Assembly (NCBI RefSeq): GCF_033095805.1 | Contig: NZ_CP109901.1 | Span: 806,001-870,000, forward strand | Reading direction: 5' to 3' | Length of the DNA: 64,000 bases | Source of the DNA: Serratia sp. UGAL515B_01 | Lineage (GTDB): Bacteria > Pseudomonadota > Gammaproteobacteria > Enterobacterales > Enterobacteriaceae | Part shown: positions 47,521 through 57,530 of the stretch, piece after piece | Layout: each line of letters opens with the position of its first letter | Position numbering within the stretch: the stretch's first letter is position 1 | The notes under the pieces: generated by a model | What the model saw: the letters and a program-made list of their open reading frames with translations, nothing else | What the model was told of the DNA's origin: nothing | The model's database searches: none | Translations under genes and position numbers: made by a program

Positions 47521-47584
47521 TTCATACTTCAAATTACATACGTGTTGGCTGAGCCATCGCGTCATTCGAATTATTTCGAGTATA
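47521..47584. repeat. Palindromic repeat at the speE 3' end
   Basis: The left half (TTCATACTTCAAATTACATA) and right half (CATTCGAATTATTTCGAGTA) match the ends of the ERIC-like repeats seen elsewhere in the window. The right arm supplies the last codons (YSK) and stop of speE on the minus strand, so the repeat lies inside the speE-speD operon. Confidence 0.65.
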
Positions 47585-48431
47585 GAGCGTCGAGTAAATA
47601 CTGAGGCAGTGCAAAACTGCCAGTGTGAATTGCCGGGTTGTAGTAGCGGCAGATTAAGTCACTTTGATTGAAACGTTGTTGCAAAGTAGTGATATCAAGC
47701 TGGCGTAACCCTGGATTCTGGCTTGCCCAAGCAAACGTCATAATGCCACCGTAGTAGGTTGGAACCGCTGCCTGATAGAAGCTGACGTCATTAAAGTATG
47801 GGCTTAGTCTGGTATGGCTGTTGACGGCTTCATCCTGTTGCAGGAAACAGACGCCGTTCTGTGCCACAAAGATGCCCCCTTCATTGAGACAGTGTGCGCA
47901 ACCTTCATAGAAAGCTGAAGTAAATAGGCTTTCGCCAGGGCCAATCGGGTCGGTACAATCGGAAATAATCACATCAAATTTTTCATTGGTCTGATTAACG
48001 AAGTTGACGCCATCATCGATGATCAGTGCGAAACGTGGATCGTCATAAGAACCGGCATTGTGGTTGGGAAGATACTGCCGGCAAAACGTCACTACACCCG
48101 CATCGATTTCCACCATGGTGATTTGCTCAACCCCCTTATGCTGGCTCACTTCTCGGAGCATACCACCGTCGCCGCCACCAATGATCAGTACCTTTTTGGC
48201 TTTTCCGTGTGCCAACAAAGGAACGTGGGTCATCATTTCATGGTATATAAACTCATCGCGCTCGGTGGTTTGTACTACACCGTCAAGTGCCATCACACGG
48301 CCCAATACCGGATTCTCGAAGATCATTAGATCCTGATGCTCTGTCTTTTCGCGATAAAGGACATTTTCAACAGAGAAGTACTGGCCAAAATGGCTATGCA
48401 GTGTTTCATACCAAATGTCTTTCTGCGTCAT
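47571..48431 (-). CDS. speE: Spermidine synthase SpeE
   Basis: This 286-residue enzyme transfers the aminopropyl group of decarboxylated SAM to putrescine. Motifs are [37 protein letters not shown] and [17 protein letters not shown], with the catalytic Asp. I start at ATG 48431 ([19 protein letters not shown]); the frame to 48458 adds nine unlike residues. It leads the speE-speD operon. Its last codons come from a palindromic repeat. Confidence 0.97.
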   Translation of the reverse strand: MTQKDIWYETLHSHFGQYFSVENVLYREKTEHQDLMIFENPVLGRVMALDGVVQTTERDEFIYHEMMTHVPLLAHGKAKKVLIIGGGDGGMLREVSQHKGVEQITMVEIDAGVVTFCRQYLPNHNAGSYDDPRFALIIDDGVNFVNQTNEKFDVIISDCTDPIGPGESLFTSAFYEGCAHCLNEGGIFVAQNGVCFLQQDEAVNSHTRLSPYFNDVSFYQAAVPTYYGGIMTFAWASQNPGLRQLDITTLQQRFNQSDLICRYYNPAIHTGSFALPQYLLDALYSK

Positions 48432-48629
48432 ATGCGTGTTACTCCGTATAACAGCCAATGAGAAATGGCGAAACGTCGTAAGCCCTGTCTGCCGGAAGTG
48501 ACAGTATTATTCGCACAAGGCCTCGACGAAAGCGGCTGACTCTGCTGATTTTACAGTGAGAGAGTCAACGAAAAAAAGTAGGAGAGTAGGCGCTGCTAAT
48601 TGATTGAATGTGAAACGACACTGGCGATC

Positions 48630-48980
48630 TCAATTAGCGTAGGCAAGCAGGTTTAGGGAGTCACGCGCCAAATATTTGCATTTATTGGAGGTAGGAATTG
48701 CAATGCCGCTGAGATCGCGATAACTGTCTTCACCCAGAGCCTTCATGTTGAAGTTATTATAGTTACTCAGATCCCAGCGGTTCTGTTGGGCGAAATATAC
48801 GATGGCGCGTTTGATTTGCGCATTAGGCAAATCTTTGTAGCCACACTCATTTTTTAGATAAACAAAAACTGCGGTCAGATCGGCCAGCTCTTCCGCTTCT
48901 AAATCGTTTAGGGCTAGGCTGGTATTGGAAAAACCCAGCATAGTCAGCAGTAGCATTAACAACGTTGTTTTTTTCATCAT
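48630..48980 (-). CDS. yacC: YacC family secreted protein
   Basis: This 116-residue protein has a signal peptide (MMKKTTLLMLLLTMLGFSNT up to about residue 23) and belongs to the YacC (PulS/OutS-like in databases) group near speE. It shares with E. coli YacC the core LTAVFVYLKNECGYKDLPNA and WDLSNYNNFNMKALGEDSYR. Function is unknown. A second ATG at 48977 is equally possible. Confidence 0.9.
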   Translation of the reverse strand: MMKKTTLLMLLLTMLGFSNTSLALNDLEAEELADLTAVFVYLKNECGYKDLPNAQIKRAIVYFAQQNRWDLSNYNNFNMKALGEDSYRDLSGIAIPTSNKCKYLARDSLNLLAYAN

Positions 48981-49061
48981 AAAATAGACCCGTTAAATAT
49001 CTGCAGACGTTACCACATTTGTTTGTAAATACACCAAATTTTATTATGTGTGGGTTAATGC

Positions 49062-49092
49062 TTGACCTTCCCCTTAGGTAAGGGATTAGGCT
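49062..49092 (+). promoter_or_regulatory. CueR-type promoter of cueO
   Basis: A -35 TTGACC (49062-49067) and a -10 TAGGCT (49087-49092) are 19 bases apart, the long spacer of MerR-family promoters. The spacer holds the dyad ACCTTCCCCTTAGGTAAGGG (49065-49084), like the CueR sites before copA and cueO in E. coli. It lies 40 bases upstream of cueO, so copper should induce this gene. Confidence 0.85.
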
Positions 49093-49131
49093 GCTTATAT
49101 TAAACTATCGCTCACTGAGAGGGAGTCAGCA

Positions 49132-50715
49132 ATGTTACGCCGCGATTTTATTAAATTAACCGCAGTGCTGGGAGCAGCCAGTGCTTTCCCCTTATGGAAC
49201 CAAAATGTCTGGGCAGTTGAGAAACCTACTTTACCTATCCCACCTATTTTAGAACCCAATGCGCAAGGTAAGATTGCACTGGCGTTGCAAACAGGGGAGA
49301 TGAACTGGTTTCCCAACATAGCCACCCGTACTTGGGGGATTAACGGTGCTTTACTTGGCCCCGCAGTGCGCTTACAGCGTGGTAAATCGGTGACGGTAGA
49401 GGTCAGTAATCATTTACCTCAAGCCAGTACGCTGCATTGGCATGGTTTGGCTATCCCCGGTGATGTTGATGGTGGTCCACATGCCTTGATTCAGCCAGGA
49501 ACGACCCGAATGGTGAGTTTAACCCTCGATCAACCTGCCGCCACTTGTTGGTTCCATCCTCATACACACGGCAAAACGGGGCACCAGGTGATGATGGGGT
49601 TAGGGGGATTAGTGCTGCTGGAAGATGAGGAAAGTACTCAATTGCCGCTACCTAAAACCTGGGGTAACGACGATTTTCCCGTGATCCTGCAAGATAAACG
49701 TTTGGGTGAAGACGGGCAGATTGAATACCAGCTAGACGTAGTGAGCGCAGCCGTCGGCTGGTTTGGTGATCGGATGTTTACCAATGGGGCAGTCTACCCA
49801 CAACACATTGCTCCACGTGGCTGGTTGCGTCTGCGTTTGCTTAATGGCTGCAACGCACGGATGCTGAATTTGGCTGCCAGTGACAACCGTCCCCTGTATG
49901 TGATTGCCAGTGACGGCGGTTTCCTTGCTGAGCCGGTAAAGCTGACTGAATTACCGATACTGATGGGTGAACGCTTTGAGGTTTTAGTTGATGCCTCAGA
50001 TGGCAAACCGTTCGATCTTGTCACCTTGCCGGTAAAGCAGATGGGGATGACGTTGACACCTTTCGATCGGCCGTTGCCGGTATTGCGCATTCAGCCTTCG
50101 CTGGCACAGGGGGTAAAATCAATGCCCGACAGCCTGGTGAAGTTACCGGTGTTACCTTCACTAGCCGGGCTTCAGGAGCGCTGGCTACAACTGATGATGG
50201 ACCCTAAACTTGATACGCTTGGCATGCAGGGATTGATGGAGCGTTATGGTCATCAGGCAATGGCGGGCATGAGTATGGGTCACGGTAAAGTTGACGCAAG
50301 CAACAGCATGACGACGATGGACCACAGTAAGATGGCAGGCATGGATCATGGGGAACCGTCATTTGATTTTAGCCACGCCAACATGATCAACGGCAAAGCT
50401 TTCGATATGACTCAGCCAGCGTTTGAGAGCAAACGTGGTAAATATGAGAAATGGACCATATCAGGGGAAGGCGACATGATGCTGCATCCGTTCCACATCC
50501 ACGGCACCCAGTTCCGCATTCTCTCAGAAAATGGCAAGCCACCGGCAGCGCATCGTGCAGGATGGAAAGATACGGTGCTGGTTGACGGCTGGCGCAGTGA
50601 GGTTTTGGTTCGTTTCGATCACTTGGCAAGTGCGGAGCACCCTTACATGGCTCACTGCCACCTGCTGGAACATGAGGATACGGGGATGATGTTGGGCTTT
50701 ACCGTCACCGATTAA
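49132..50715 (+). CDS. cueO: Multicopper oxidase CueO
   Basis: This 527-residue periplasmic oxidase detoxifies Cu(I). It has a Tat signal ([18 protein letters not shown]). The copper ligands are in [28 protein letters not shown] and [15 protein letters not shown] Met/His-rich loop (about residues 370-410, with [11 protein letters not shown] and [12 protein letters not shown]) is the Cu(I) site typical of CueO. Its promoter carries a CueR dyad. In E. coli the next gene is gcd; here it is a decayed region. Confidence 0.97.
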   Translation: MLRRDFIKLTAVLGAASAFPLWNQNVWAVEKPTLPIPPILEPNAQGKIALALQTGEMNWFPNIATRTWGINGALLGPAVRLQRGKSVTVEVSNHLPQASTLHWHGLAIPGDVDGGPHALIQPGTTRMVSLTLDQPAATCWFHPHTHGKTGHQVMMGLGGLVLLEDEESTQLPLPKTWGNDDFPVILQDKRLGEDGQIEYQLDVVSAAVGWFGDRMFTNGAVYPQHIAPRGWLRLRLLNGCNARMLNLAASDNRPLYVIASDGGFLAEPVKLTELPILMGERFEVLVDASDGKPFDLVTLPVKQMGMTLTPFDRPLPVLRIQPSLAQGVKSMPDSLVKLPVLPSLAGLQERWLQLMMDPKLDTLGMQGLMERYGHQAMAGMSMGHGKVDASNSMTTMDHSKMAGMDHGEPSFDFSHANMINGKAFDMTQPAFESKRGKYEKWTISGEGDMMLHPFHIHGTQFRILSENGKPPAAHRAGWKDTVLVDGWRSEVLVRFDHLASAEHPYMAHCHLLEHEDTGMMLGFTVTD

Positions 50716-50738
50716 ATATTTATCAGTCTTGATTTTGA

Positions 50739-50915
50739 GCAATACACCTCGCTGGTGGCGATGCACTCGCGTCGCTTCTGGTTTTATTCAGTTCAGCCAT
50801 AAAGATCACCCCCGGTGGGGTTGCAATCGTTTTTGGCGTAGCGATCATGATGTTTGCCCAACCGCCAGTGCTCTGTTACAAGTCCTGGCGATTTTGGAAA
50901 CAAAACCGCAGTTAA
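50739..50915 (+). other. Orphan open frame with membrane-like segment, possible gene remnant
   Basis: A 58-codon frame without a start codon at its head reads GGDALASLLVLFSSAIKI and GGVAIVFGVAIMMFAQPPVL, then YKSWRFWKQNRS and stop. This looks like a true membrane segment with a basic end, although I recognise no family. It ends tail to tail with the DUF4225 remnant (stops at 50912-50915). It may be the 3' end of a lost gene. Confidence 0.3.
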
Positions 50916-51305
50916 CGGGTTGCATTATTCGTCGTAATAAGGTCGAAAATAACTTTACCCTTTAATCCATAGCCAACGATCTTCATCGTCAGTTTGGGGC
51001 GACTCATCGTATCCACCTGACGGTAGTAATCTTTCGGCATCCAACGGAAAAGTCTCCAAGCTCCTGGTTTTCTTGCAAGCCCTAGAATACTGTAGACACA
51101 GGCCGTTAAGGTTGTCGCATTATAAACGGCTAAGCCAGATTCTGGACTGAATCCCAGAAACTTAGCGGTTTCTATGGCTCCATCAGCGAAAATCCCTTCC
51201 GATGATTCGCCAACCGATGAATGATTGATGATTTCTCTGGATACGCCATTCAGGCCATCGACAACAAGTACTGCGCCAGCCAAAACTCCTATGGGCGTCA
51301 TTGCA
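50912..51305 (-). pseudogene. DUF4225 family gene, truncated C-terminal remnant
   Basis: The minus-strand frame encodes a C-terminal part like DUF4225 proteins: TPIGVLAGAVLVVDGLNGVS, a middle part with GFSPESGLAVYNATT, and the end PGAWRLFRWMPKDYYRQVDT with MSRPKLTMKIVGYGL. The N-terminal half is missing: upstream of 51305 the same strand is antisense to IS6-family transposase sequence. So the gene was cut by the insertion. The DUF4225 role is not established. Identity is from memory of the family pattern, so moderate. Confidence 0.65.
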
Positions 51306-51653
51306 GCGGCATTACGCTTCTTTCGCAAAGCCATTCGACACCACCATGAACCTGAGATAGTGACCATTGATAAAAGTGGTGCTAACACGGCAGCGTTGAA
51401 CGCACTCAACGCCGACAAAGCAGAAGAAGACACAATGACTATCAGGCAGAACAGGTATCTGAATAACCTGATTGAGCAGGATTATCGAAATATCAAACGT
51501 CGGATACGCCTGATGCTGGGATTCAAATTGTTCCGGCGGGCACAGGCGCTCCTGGCTGGCATCGAATTGCTCCACATGATACGTAAAGGGCAATATCAAC
51601 ATCCGCAAAGTGAGGGATTGTCCCCTGCGGAACTTGGAGTTGTACATTTTTAG
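51305..51653 (+). mobile_element. IS6-family transposase, C-terminal remnant
   Basis: The frame from about 51305 reads FFRKAIRHHHEPEIVTIDKS, then TIRQNRYLNNLIEQDYRNIK and MLGFKLFRRAQALLAGIELL. This is the C-terminal half of an IS6 (IS26/IS240-like) transposase, including the second catalytic Asp (TIDKSG) and the Glu (NLIEQD). The N-terminal helix-turn-helix and the first Asp are absent, and no terminal inverted repeat is visible on either side. So it is a dead fragment. A start at 51225 belongs to the fused upstream sequence. Confidence 0.85.
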
Positions 51654-51826
51654 AGCAAGATGAAATCAGCTCTTGATGCGAGTACAATCCTCTTCCTTGT
51701 TCTTGCCTGTTCTGGTGCATTCGTATTTGTGCGTTAATCCGTATATCAATCGGTGTATCAACTTTAGATGGTTCACATCATTTGGTGTGGTATTTAATTT
51801 TTACAAATCATATAGATATATAAATT

Positions 51827-52363
51827 ATGAAACATATCGTAGAAGTAATGATTTCTGAGCAGGAAGTTAAGACCCGCATTGCTGAGCTTGGCCACCAAAT
51901 CACTGAAGATTACCGCGATAGCGGCAGTGATATGGTGCTGGTCGGGCTGTTACGTGGTTCTTTCATGTTTATGGCGGATCTGTGCCGTACCATCGAAGTC
52001 TCGCACGAAGTCGATTTTATGACCGCATCCAGTTACGGTAGCGGTATGTCCAGCACTCGTGACGTAAAAATCCTTAAAGACCTGGATGAAGATATCCGTG
52101 GTAAAGATGTTTTGATCGTTGAAGATATCATCGATTCTGGTAACACCTTGAACAAGGTACGCGAAATCTTGGCATTACGTGGCCCTAAATCCCTGGCGAT
52201 CTGTACGCTGTTGGACAAACCCGAACGCCGTGAAGTGGATGTGCCGGTTGAATATGTCGGGTTCACGATCCCGGACAAGTTCATCGTGGGCTATGGTATC
52301 GATTATGCTCAGCGTTATCGCCATTTGCCCTACATTGGCCAAGTGGTGTTGCTGGACGAATGA
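51827..52363 (+). CDS. hpt: Hypoxanthine phosphoribosyltransferase Hpt
   Basis: This 178-residue enzyme salvages hypoxanthine to IMP with PRPP. The PRPP loop is [14 protein letters not shown], and [15 protein letters not shown] and [16 protein letters not shown] are conserved. Length equals the E. coli protein. The gene-free 170 bases before it (after the IS6 remnant) should contain its promoter. Confidence 0.97.
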   Translation: MKHIVEVMISEQEVKTRIAELGHQITEDYRDSGSDMVLVGLLRGSFMFMADLCRTIEVSHEVDFMTASSYGSGMSSTRDVKILKDLDEDIRGKDVLIVEDIIDSGNTLNKVREILALRGPKSLAICTLLDKPERREVDVPVEYVGFTIPDKFIVGYGIDYAQRYRHLPYIGQVVLLDE

Positions 52364-52365
52364 TG

Positions 52366-52398
52366 CTTTCGGGGGGCAATTTTGTTGGACCCCGAAAG
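52366..52398. terminator. Hairpin between hpt and can
   Basis: CTTTCGGGG and CCCCGAAAG form a 9-bp perfect stem with a 15-base loop, 2 bases after the hpt stop. No T-run follows, so it may act as a weak terminator or mRNA end. Confidence 0.5.
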
Positions 52399-52500
52399 GC
52401 AGTGAGGCTGTGCTAAATGGAACGTGAGCGCTAGCTGCGGTCACTTTAGCGCAGGTTCAAGCGTGAAATTTAATCGGCTCAATAAGCAGCGGTCAGCAGA

Positions 52501-53154
52501 TCATTCCTTTTCCTGCTGTAGTGTGGCCATGGCTTTGCGGTAGCCCATCTCCAGGCTTTCGCGGCTGGTGGCGGTGACTTCTAGATCGCGCAACCTGCCA
52601 TCCTGGATGCCGTAAACCCAACCATGGACCATCACTTTCTGGCCACGCTTCCAGGCAGATTGCATAATGGTGGAGTGCCCCAGATTGTAAACCTGTTCAA
52701 TGACGTTGATTTCACATAACACATCCAGGCGTTGCTCAGGTTCCAACTCCCCGAGTAGTGAACTGTGCTTATACCATAGATCGCGAATGTGCAGCAGCCA
52801 GTTGTTTATCAGCCCAAGTTCCGGGTTTTCTACAGCAGCTTCCACACCACCACACCCTAGGTGGCCGCAGATGATAATATGTTCAACCTCGAGCACGTCG
52901 ACAGCATATTGCACCACGGATAGACAATTCAGATCGGTATGGATCACCAGATTTGCCACGTTGCGGTGTACGAACAGTTCGCCCGGCTCCAGGCCCGTCA
53001 AACGCTCGGCCGGAACGCGGCTATCGGAGCAACCAATCCATAAGAATCTTGGCTTTTGTGCCTGGGACAAACGTTCAAAAAAGCCGGGATCTTCCTGTTT
53101 AATAGTGGCGGACCAGTTCTGATTGTTGGCGATGAGCCTTTCGATTTCTTTCAT
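52501..53154 (-). CDS. can: Beta-carbonic anhydrase Can
   Basis: This 217-residue enzyme interconverts CO2 and bicarbonate. Zinc ligands are in [12 protein letters not shown] (Cys and Asp) and [14 protein letters not shown] (His and Cys). I start at ATG 53154 ([18 protein letters not shown]) to match E. coli Can; the frame to 53214 adds 20 residues with no family match. It is divergent from yadG, as in E. coli. Confidence 0.97.
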   Translation of the reverse strand: MKEIERLIANNQNWSATIKQEDPGFFERLSQAQKPRFLWIGCSDSRVPAERLTGLEPGELFVHRNVANLVIHTDLNCLSVVQYAVDVLEVEHIIICGHLGCGGVEAAVENPELGLINNWLLHIRDLWYKHSSLLGELEPEQRLDVLCEINVIEQVYNLGHSTIMQSAWKRGQKVMVHGWVYGIQDGRLRDLEVTATSRESLEMGYRKAMATLQQEKE

Positions 53155-53343
53155 GGAAGTTATTGGCCTGTAATGAACGAATTGCGTTAATGTAATATAT
53201 GGCAAGCGTCGCAATTTGGAAATCAGAACAATGAGACAAATTTTTGCGTACTGATCCGACGCCGTAAGGAAACTGCTGATGATAAACTTTTCTCATTATC
53301 CAGCACAGCAGCATACACATCTTCACAAGGTACTCAGTCATTT

Positions 53344-54267
53344 ATGAATTATGCACTGGAAATTGCGCAGTTGACCAAAACCTATGCCGGTGGTGTGAAG
53401 GCATTGCGTGGGATCAATCTGAACGTTGAAGCGGGGGATTTTTATGCCTTGCTAGGGCCAAATGGTGCGGGTAAATCAACCACCATCGGTATTATCAGTT
53501 CTCTGGTCAACAAGACCTCTGGTAACGTACGGGTGTTTGGTTATGATATCGACAAGGATATTGTTAATGCCAAACGCCAGCTTGGGCTTGTGCCGCAGGA
53601 GTTCAACTTTAATCCGTTTGAAACCGTGATGCAGATAGTCGTCAATCAAGCAGGCTATTATGGTGTTGAACGTCGCGAGGCACAGGTGCGTGCGGAGCAA
53701 TATCTTTCTCAGCTCGATCTCTGGGAGAAACGTAATGAGCGGGCGCGTATGCTCTCTGGTGGGATGAAACGCCGCCTGATGATTGCCCGTGCTCTGATGC
53801 ATCAACCCAAGTTGCTGATCCTTGATGAACCTACAGCCGGGGTAGATATCGAGCTGCGCCGTTCGATGTGGGGATTCCTCAAAGAGTTAAATGCTCAGGG
53901 CACTACCATCATTCTGACCACGCACTATCTGGAAGAAGCAGAAATGCTATGCCGCAATATAGGCATCATTCAACATGGTGAACTGGTAGAAAATACTTCA
54001 ATGAAGGGATTGCTGGCGAAGCTTAAGTCGGAAACCTTCATTCTGGATCTAGCAACGAAAAGTCCGTTGCCAAAACTTGATGGTTACCATAGCCGTTTGA
54101 CTGATACTTCTACCCTGGAAGTGGAAGTTATGCGTGAACAAGGGCTTAATGGTCTGTTCACGCAACTGAGTGCCCAAGGGATCCAGGTATTGAGCATGCG
54201 TAACAAGGCAAACCGGTTGGAAGAGTTGTTCGTCAATCTGGTGAATGGCAATGGAGAACAAGAATGA
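53344..54267 (+). CDS. yadG: ABC transporter ATP-binding protein YadG
   Basis: This 307-residue ATPase has Walker A GPNGAGKSTTIG, the signature MLSGGMKRRLMIARAL, and Walker B LLILDEPTAGVDIELRRSMW with the H-loop TTHYLEEAEML. It pairs with YadH in a DrrA/DrrB-like exporter; the substrate is unknown. It overlaps yadH by 4 bases (ATGA). Confidence 0.96.
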   Translation: MNYALEIAQLTKTYAGGVKALRGINLNVEAGDFYALLGPNGAGKSTTIGIISSLVNKTSGNVRVFGYDIDKDIVNAKRQLGLVPQEFNFNPFETVMQIVVNQAGYYGVERREAQVRAEQYLSQLDLWEKRNERARMLSGGMKRRLMIARALMHQPKLLILDEPTAGVDIELRRSMWGFLKELNAQGTTIILTTHYLEEAEMLCRNIGIIQHGELVENTSMKGLLAKLKSETFILDLATKSPLPKLDGYHSRLTDTSTLEVEVMREQGLNGLFTQLSAQGIQVLSMRNKANRLEELFVNLVNGNGEQE

Positions 54268-55034
54268 CGCATTTGTATTGGGTCGCCTTGAAGAGCATCT
54301 GGGCAAAAGAGATTAACCGTTTTGCACGCATCTGGATCCAGACTTTGGTTCCACCAGTGATCACCATGACGCTGTATTTCATCATTTTCGGTAACCTGAT
54401 TGGTTCACGTATTGGTGAAATGCATGGCTTTGATTACATGCAGTTTATCGTCCCTGGCCTGATCATGATGGCCGTGATCACTAATTCTTATGCAAACGTA
54501 GCGGCGTCGTTCTTCAGTGCCAAGTTCCAGCGCAACATTGAAGAGCTGTTGGTGGCCCCGGTGCCAACCCATGTTGTTATTGCCGGTTATGTTGGTGGTG
54601 GAGTTGCGCGCGGTATTTGCGTAGGGATGTTGGTTACAGTCATTTCACTGTTCTTTGTTCCGCTGCAGGTACATGCCTGGTGGGTAATTGCATTAACGTT
54701 GCTGCTGACGGCGATACTCTTCTCGTTGGGGGGGCTGATCAACGCTGTTTTTGCCACTACTTTTGACGATATCAGCTTAGTCCCGACGTTTGTATTGACG
54801 CCGCTGACTTACTTGGGCGGTGTGTTTTACTCGTTAACGCTGTTACCCCCATTCTGGCAGGCAGTATCTAAGCTCAACCCTATTGTTTACATGATTAGTG
54901 GTTTTCGCTTCGGTTTCCTGGGAATTGCTGATGTGCCGTTGGTATTCACTATGGCGGTACTGATAGCGTTCATTGTTGTGTTTTATTGGTTGGCCTGGTA
55001 CTTGATTGAACGTGGTCGCGGTTTACGTTCCTGA
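54264..55034 (+). CDS. yadH: ABC-2 type permease YadH
   Basis: This 256-residue membrane protein has six predicted helices, including TLVPPVITMTLYFIIFGNLI, VIAGYVGGGVARGICVGMLV and the ABC-2 motif FVLTPLTYLGGVFYSLTLLP. It is the membrane partner of YadG. The start overlaps the yadG stop. A gene-free 440 bases follow, holding the second MITE-like copy and the yadE promoter region. Confidence 0.95.
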   Translation: MTHLYWVALKSIWAKEINRFARIWIQTLVPPVITMTLYFIIFGNLIGSRIGEMHGFDYMQFIVPGLIMMAVITNSYANVAASFFSAKFQRNIEELLVAPVPTHVVIAGYVGGGVARGICVGMLVTVISLFFVPLQVHAWWVIALTLLLTAILFSLGGLINAVFATTFDDISLVPTFVLTPLTYLGGVFYSLTLLPPFWQAVSKLNPIVYMISGFRFGFLGIADVPLVFTMAVLIAFIVVFYWLAWYLIERGRGLRS

Positions 55035-55133
55035 TTATCTACGGTTACTTCGGGGGAAGGGGCTGCACGCACAGACAAATGGTTGTTAAGTGATTTGAAC
55101 AGTGTTTATGCTGCCTCAAGGATGAGGCTCACA

Positions 55134-55315
55134 GGCTTCTAAACAGGTGTTCTCAATACCGCGACACATCACGCTTCTGGCAGGTGGGAATGATGAGGAA
55201 CGCCGACACGTTGTAAACCCCTCCCAGGGGGCTGGTATCGCGCATCCCTGCGCTCAATGGTCGGCTAATCTGCATCACTGACACCTGTTGCACTATTATG
55301 TGCACCTATTTAGGC
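55134..55315. repeat. MITE-like repeat, copy B (inverted relative to copy A)
   Basis: This roughly 180-base element between yadH and yadE has imperfect terminal inverted repeats: CTTCTAAACAGGTGTTCTCA at the left end and GCACCTATTTAGGC at the right. Read on the minus strand it matches copy A at 46434-46605 over nearly its whole length, with scattered differences. No protein is encoded. Confidence 0.8.
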
Positions 55316-55474
55316 TGTCCCCACTCAGTGGAAGAGGATTTATTGATTTGGCTCATGTATCAATTAAATCAATAGAGTTGTGAGTGTAACCTCTTTCTCT
55401 CAATGATTTAAATCGTGTTATGCTAGCTCTCCGCTTTTTTATTTCTAATTACACATTCCGAAGTAGAACAAACC

Positions 55475-56755
55475 ATGCAGCCTCAACACAAAACAGTGGC
55501 AGTATTATTTGGCATTTTTATGTCGTTATCGGTCCACTCGGCGTTAGCAAATTTGCTGCCGAAAAAAAGTACTGTTAAAGCCGAGTACATGGAGGCACAG
55601 CGTAATAGTGAAATCTATTCGTTGATCGGCGAGCATGTTATCCCTGTCGGCCAGGTGAAGAAGGGGCAAGTGCTCCAAATCTTCCCGGCAGAGGCAGAAT
55701 ACTATGAGTTCAAGTTTGGTCACGGGACTGGCTTTATAAATAAATCTGACGTGCGTAACGTCGGAGAATCCCGAAAAATAAATTACAGACTGGGGGAATT
55801 GAAAAGGCAGGTTACTAACCAAAACCTGATCACTCAGCGGTCAACCAACGTTTACACTGCGCCTGACAGCAATAGTGAAATCTTTGGTGTGCTGGAAGAG
55901 AATCTACGTTACCCGATTATCGGCAAACGGAAAGACAGACTAAACAACACTTGGTATGAAGTGAATATCGGTGAACGTTTGGGGTTTGTCAGCGAACGGG
56001 ACTGTGAGATTGATAACGGTATTCCGGTGCTTACCTATCATCATTTGCTGAAAAACGAAGAGAACAAGCGTTTCCGAAACACGTCAACCACCACTTCTGA
56101 CGTGGCATTCAGCAATCAGATGACTTACCTCAAACGTGCGGGCTATGACACCATTTCCCTGTACCAACTGGAAGCTTATCTGAAGAATCGGATTAACTTG
56201 CCAGCAAAAGCTGTAGTGCTCACCTTCGACGATGGACTAAAATCGGTTTATCGCTACGCTTATCCGGTTTTAAAAGAGTATGGTTTCCGTGCCACAGCGT
56301 TTGTTATTTCTTCTAGGGTTAAACGCTATCCGCAAAAATGGAACCCGGACTCGCTTCAGTTTGTGAGTATTTCTGAGCTGAGAGAAATCCAGGATGTTTT
56401 TGATATTCAATCACACACTCATTTTTTGCATCGCACCGGCGTTAACCGCAAGCCGATTTTGCTGAGCCGTTCTTTGCACAATATTGAGTTTGATTTTGAG
56501 CGTTCAAGAAGGGCATTGGAACAGTTTAACCCGCATGTGTTGTATCTTTCCTACCCGTTTGGAGGTTATAACCAAAATGCTATCCAGGCGGCAAAAGATG
56601 CTGGATTCCACATGGCGGTGACCACGGTTCAGGGTAAAGTGAAACCAGGGGATAATCCGTATACCTTGAAACGATTATATATCCTGCGTACCGATTCGAT
56701 TCCTACCATGGCTGAGCGCATCTCTAATAAGCCGGGAGCCGTGACGGCTCATTAA
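55475..56755 (+). CDS. yadE: Periplasmic polysaccharide deacetylase YadE
   Basis: This 426-residue protein has a signal peptide (up to about residue 25, SVHSALA), an SH3-like part (residues about 40-180), then a NodB deacetylase domain from about residue 185. The NodB motifs are [12 protein letters not shown] (Asp pair), [10 protein letters not shown] (metal His) and [10 protein letters not shown]. It probably removes N-acetyl groups from a cell-wall or surface polymer. Order with panD matches E. coli, but yadI is absent. Confidence 0.94.
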   Translation: MQPQHKTVAVLFGIFMSLSVHSALANLLPKKSTVKAEYMEAQRNSEIYSLIGEHVIPVGQVKKGQVLQIFPAEAEYYEFKFGHGTGFINKSDVRNVGESRKINYRLGELKRQVTNQNLITQRSTNVYTAPDSNSEIFGVLEENLRYPIIGKRKDRLNNTWYEVNIGERLGFVSERDCEIDNGIPVLTYHHLLKNEENKRFRNTSTTTSDVAFSNQMTYLKRAGYDTISLYQLEAYLKNRINLPAKAVVLTFDDGLKSVYRYAYPVLKEYGFRATAFVISSRVKRYPQKWNPDSLQFVSISELREIQDVFDIQSHTHFLHRTGVNRKPILLSRSLHNIEFDFERSRRALEQFNPHVLYLSYPFGGYNQNAIQAAKDAGFHMAVTTVQGKVKPGDNPYTLKRLYILRTDSIPTMAERISNKPGAVTAH

Positions 56756-56760
56756 AGATA

Positions 56761-56787
56761 AAACGGGCACTGAAGGTGCCCGTTTTA
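56761..56787. terminator. Bidirectional terminator between yadE and panD
   Basis: AAACGGGCAC and GTGCCCGTTTT form a 10-bp stem with a TGAAG loop. It has A residues before and T residues after, so it serves both converging genes. Confidence 0.9.
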
Positions 56788-56790
56788 CTG

Positions 56791-57171
56791 TCAGGCAACC
56801 TGAACTGGAACGGCTTTCGCTTTACGCTGCAGGTGGTTTTCGTCTTCAAAGTAAGCGACTTTCGGGCGGTGTTTGCGGGCGTCTGCATCGCTCATCTGCA
56901 CGTATGAACAGATAATCAGCTTATCGCCAACGCACGCGCAGCGGGCGGCAGCCCCATTGACTGAAATAATGCGTGAACCACGTTCAGCAGCGATAGCATA
57001 GGTGGAAAAACGCTGGCCGTTATCAACGTTGTAAATATCGATTGCTTCATATTCCAAGATCCCAGCGGCGTCCAGAAAATCCTGGTCAATGGCGCAGGAA
57101 CCCTCATAGTGCAGGTCAGCCTGAGTCACTTTCACTCGATGCAGTTTGCCTTGCAACATAGTACGTATCAT
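56791..57171 (-). CDS. panD: Aspartate 1-decarboxylase PanD
   Basis: This 126-residue proenzyme makes beta-alanine for pantothenate. It self-cleaves between Gly24 and Ser25 ([18 protein letters not shown]) to form a pyruvoyl group. I start at ATG 57171 ([20 protein letters not shown]), equal in length to E. coli PanD; the frame to 57240 adds 23 unlike residues. It lies near panC and panB, separated by a repeat-containing gap. Confidence 0.97.
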   Translation of the reverse strand: MIRTMLQGKLHRVKVTQADLHYEGSCAIDQDFLDAAGILEYEAIDIYNVDNGQRFSTYAIAAERGSRIISVNGAAARCACVGDKLIICSYVQMSDADARKHRPKVAYFEDENHLQRKAKAVPVQVA

Positions 57172-57348
57172 AGTGTTACCTAACTGATTATCTGCCTTTG
57201 CAGGCGGCTGAGTTTGTATATATTTCCTGCTTCTTGGCACCGTTTACTTTAAACCACAGATTTAAATTTAAGAGCATAACGCTACCAAACTGCGATCAGT
57301 CTACTGCCAACCTGGTGAAAACGGCAATGAATCTAAAACAAATAGCTT

Positions 57349-57460
57349 GTACTCATCATGTTCAAGTTGCTTAGATGTTGGCTACGACCAACAGCATCAG
57401 TCACATAGCAGGCTATGCTTCTGGTAGATTATGAATCTCTTCCCTGAGTCCACCCTTCGT
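57349..57460. repeat. Relic of the ERIC-like repeat between panD and panC
   Basis: TGTACTCATCATGTTCAAGT matches the left ends of the other palindromic repeats, and CAGTCACATAGCAGGCTATG resembles their central part. The matching right end is not clear. It lies in a 359-base gene-free gap (57172-57530) where I see no other feature. Confidence 0.4.
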
Positions 57461-57530
57461 GCAAGCGTTGTTCAAATCTATTCCCGACGGTTCGGTCCCG
57501 GTCTTACAGCCTAGATGCTACTGGAATTGT

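Noticed and set aside
51225..51304. N-terminal extension of the IS6-like frame
   Set aside because: These bases encode the DUF4225 remnant on the other strand; the plus-strand residues do not resemble an IS6 N-terminus.
57440..57530. tRNA-like GTTCAAATC stretch between panD and panC
   Set aside because: No acceptor stem, anticodon arm or CCA end can be folded around it.
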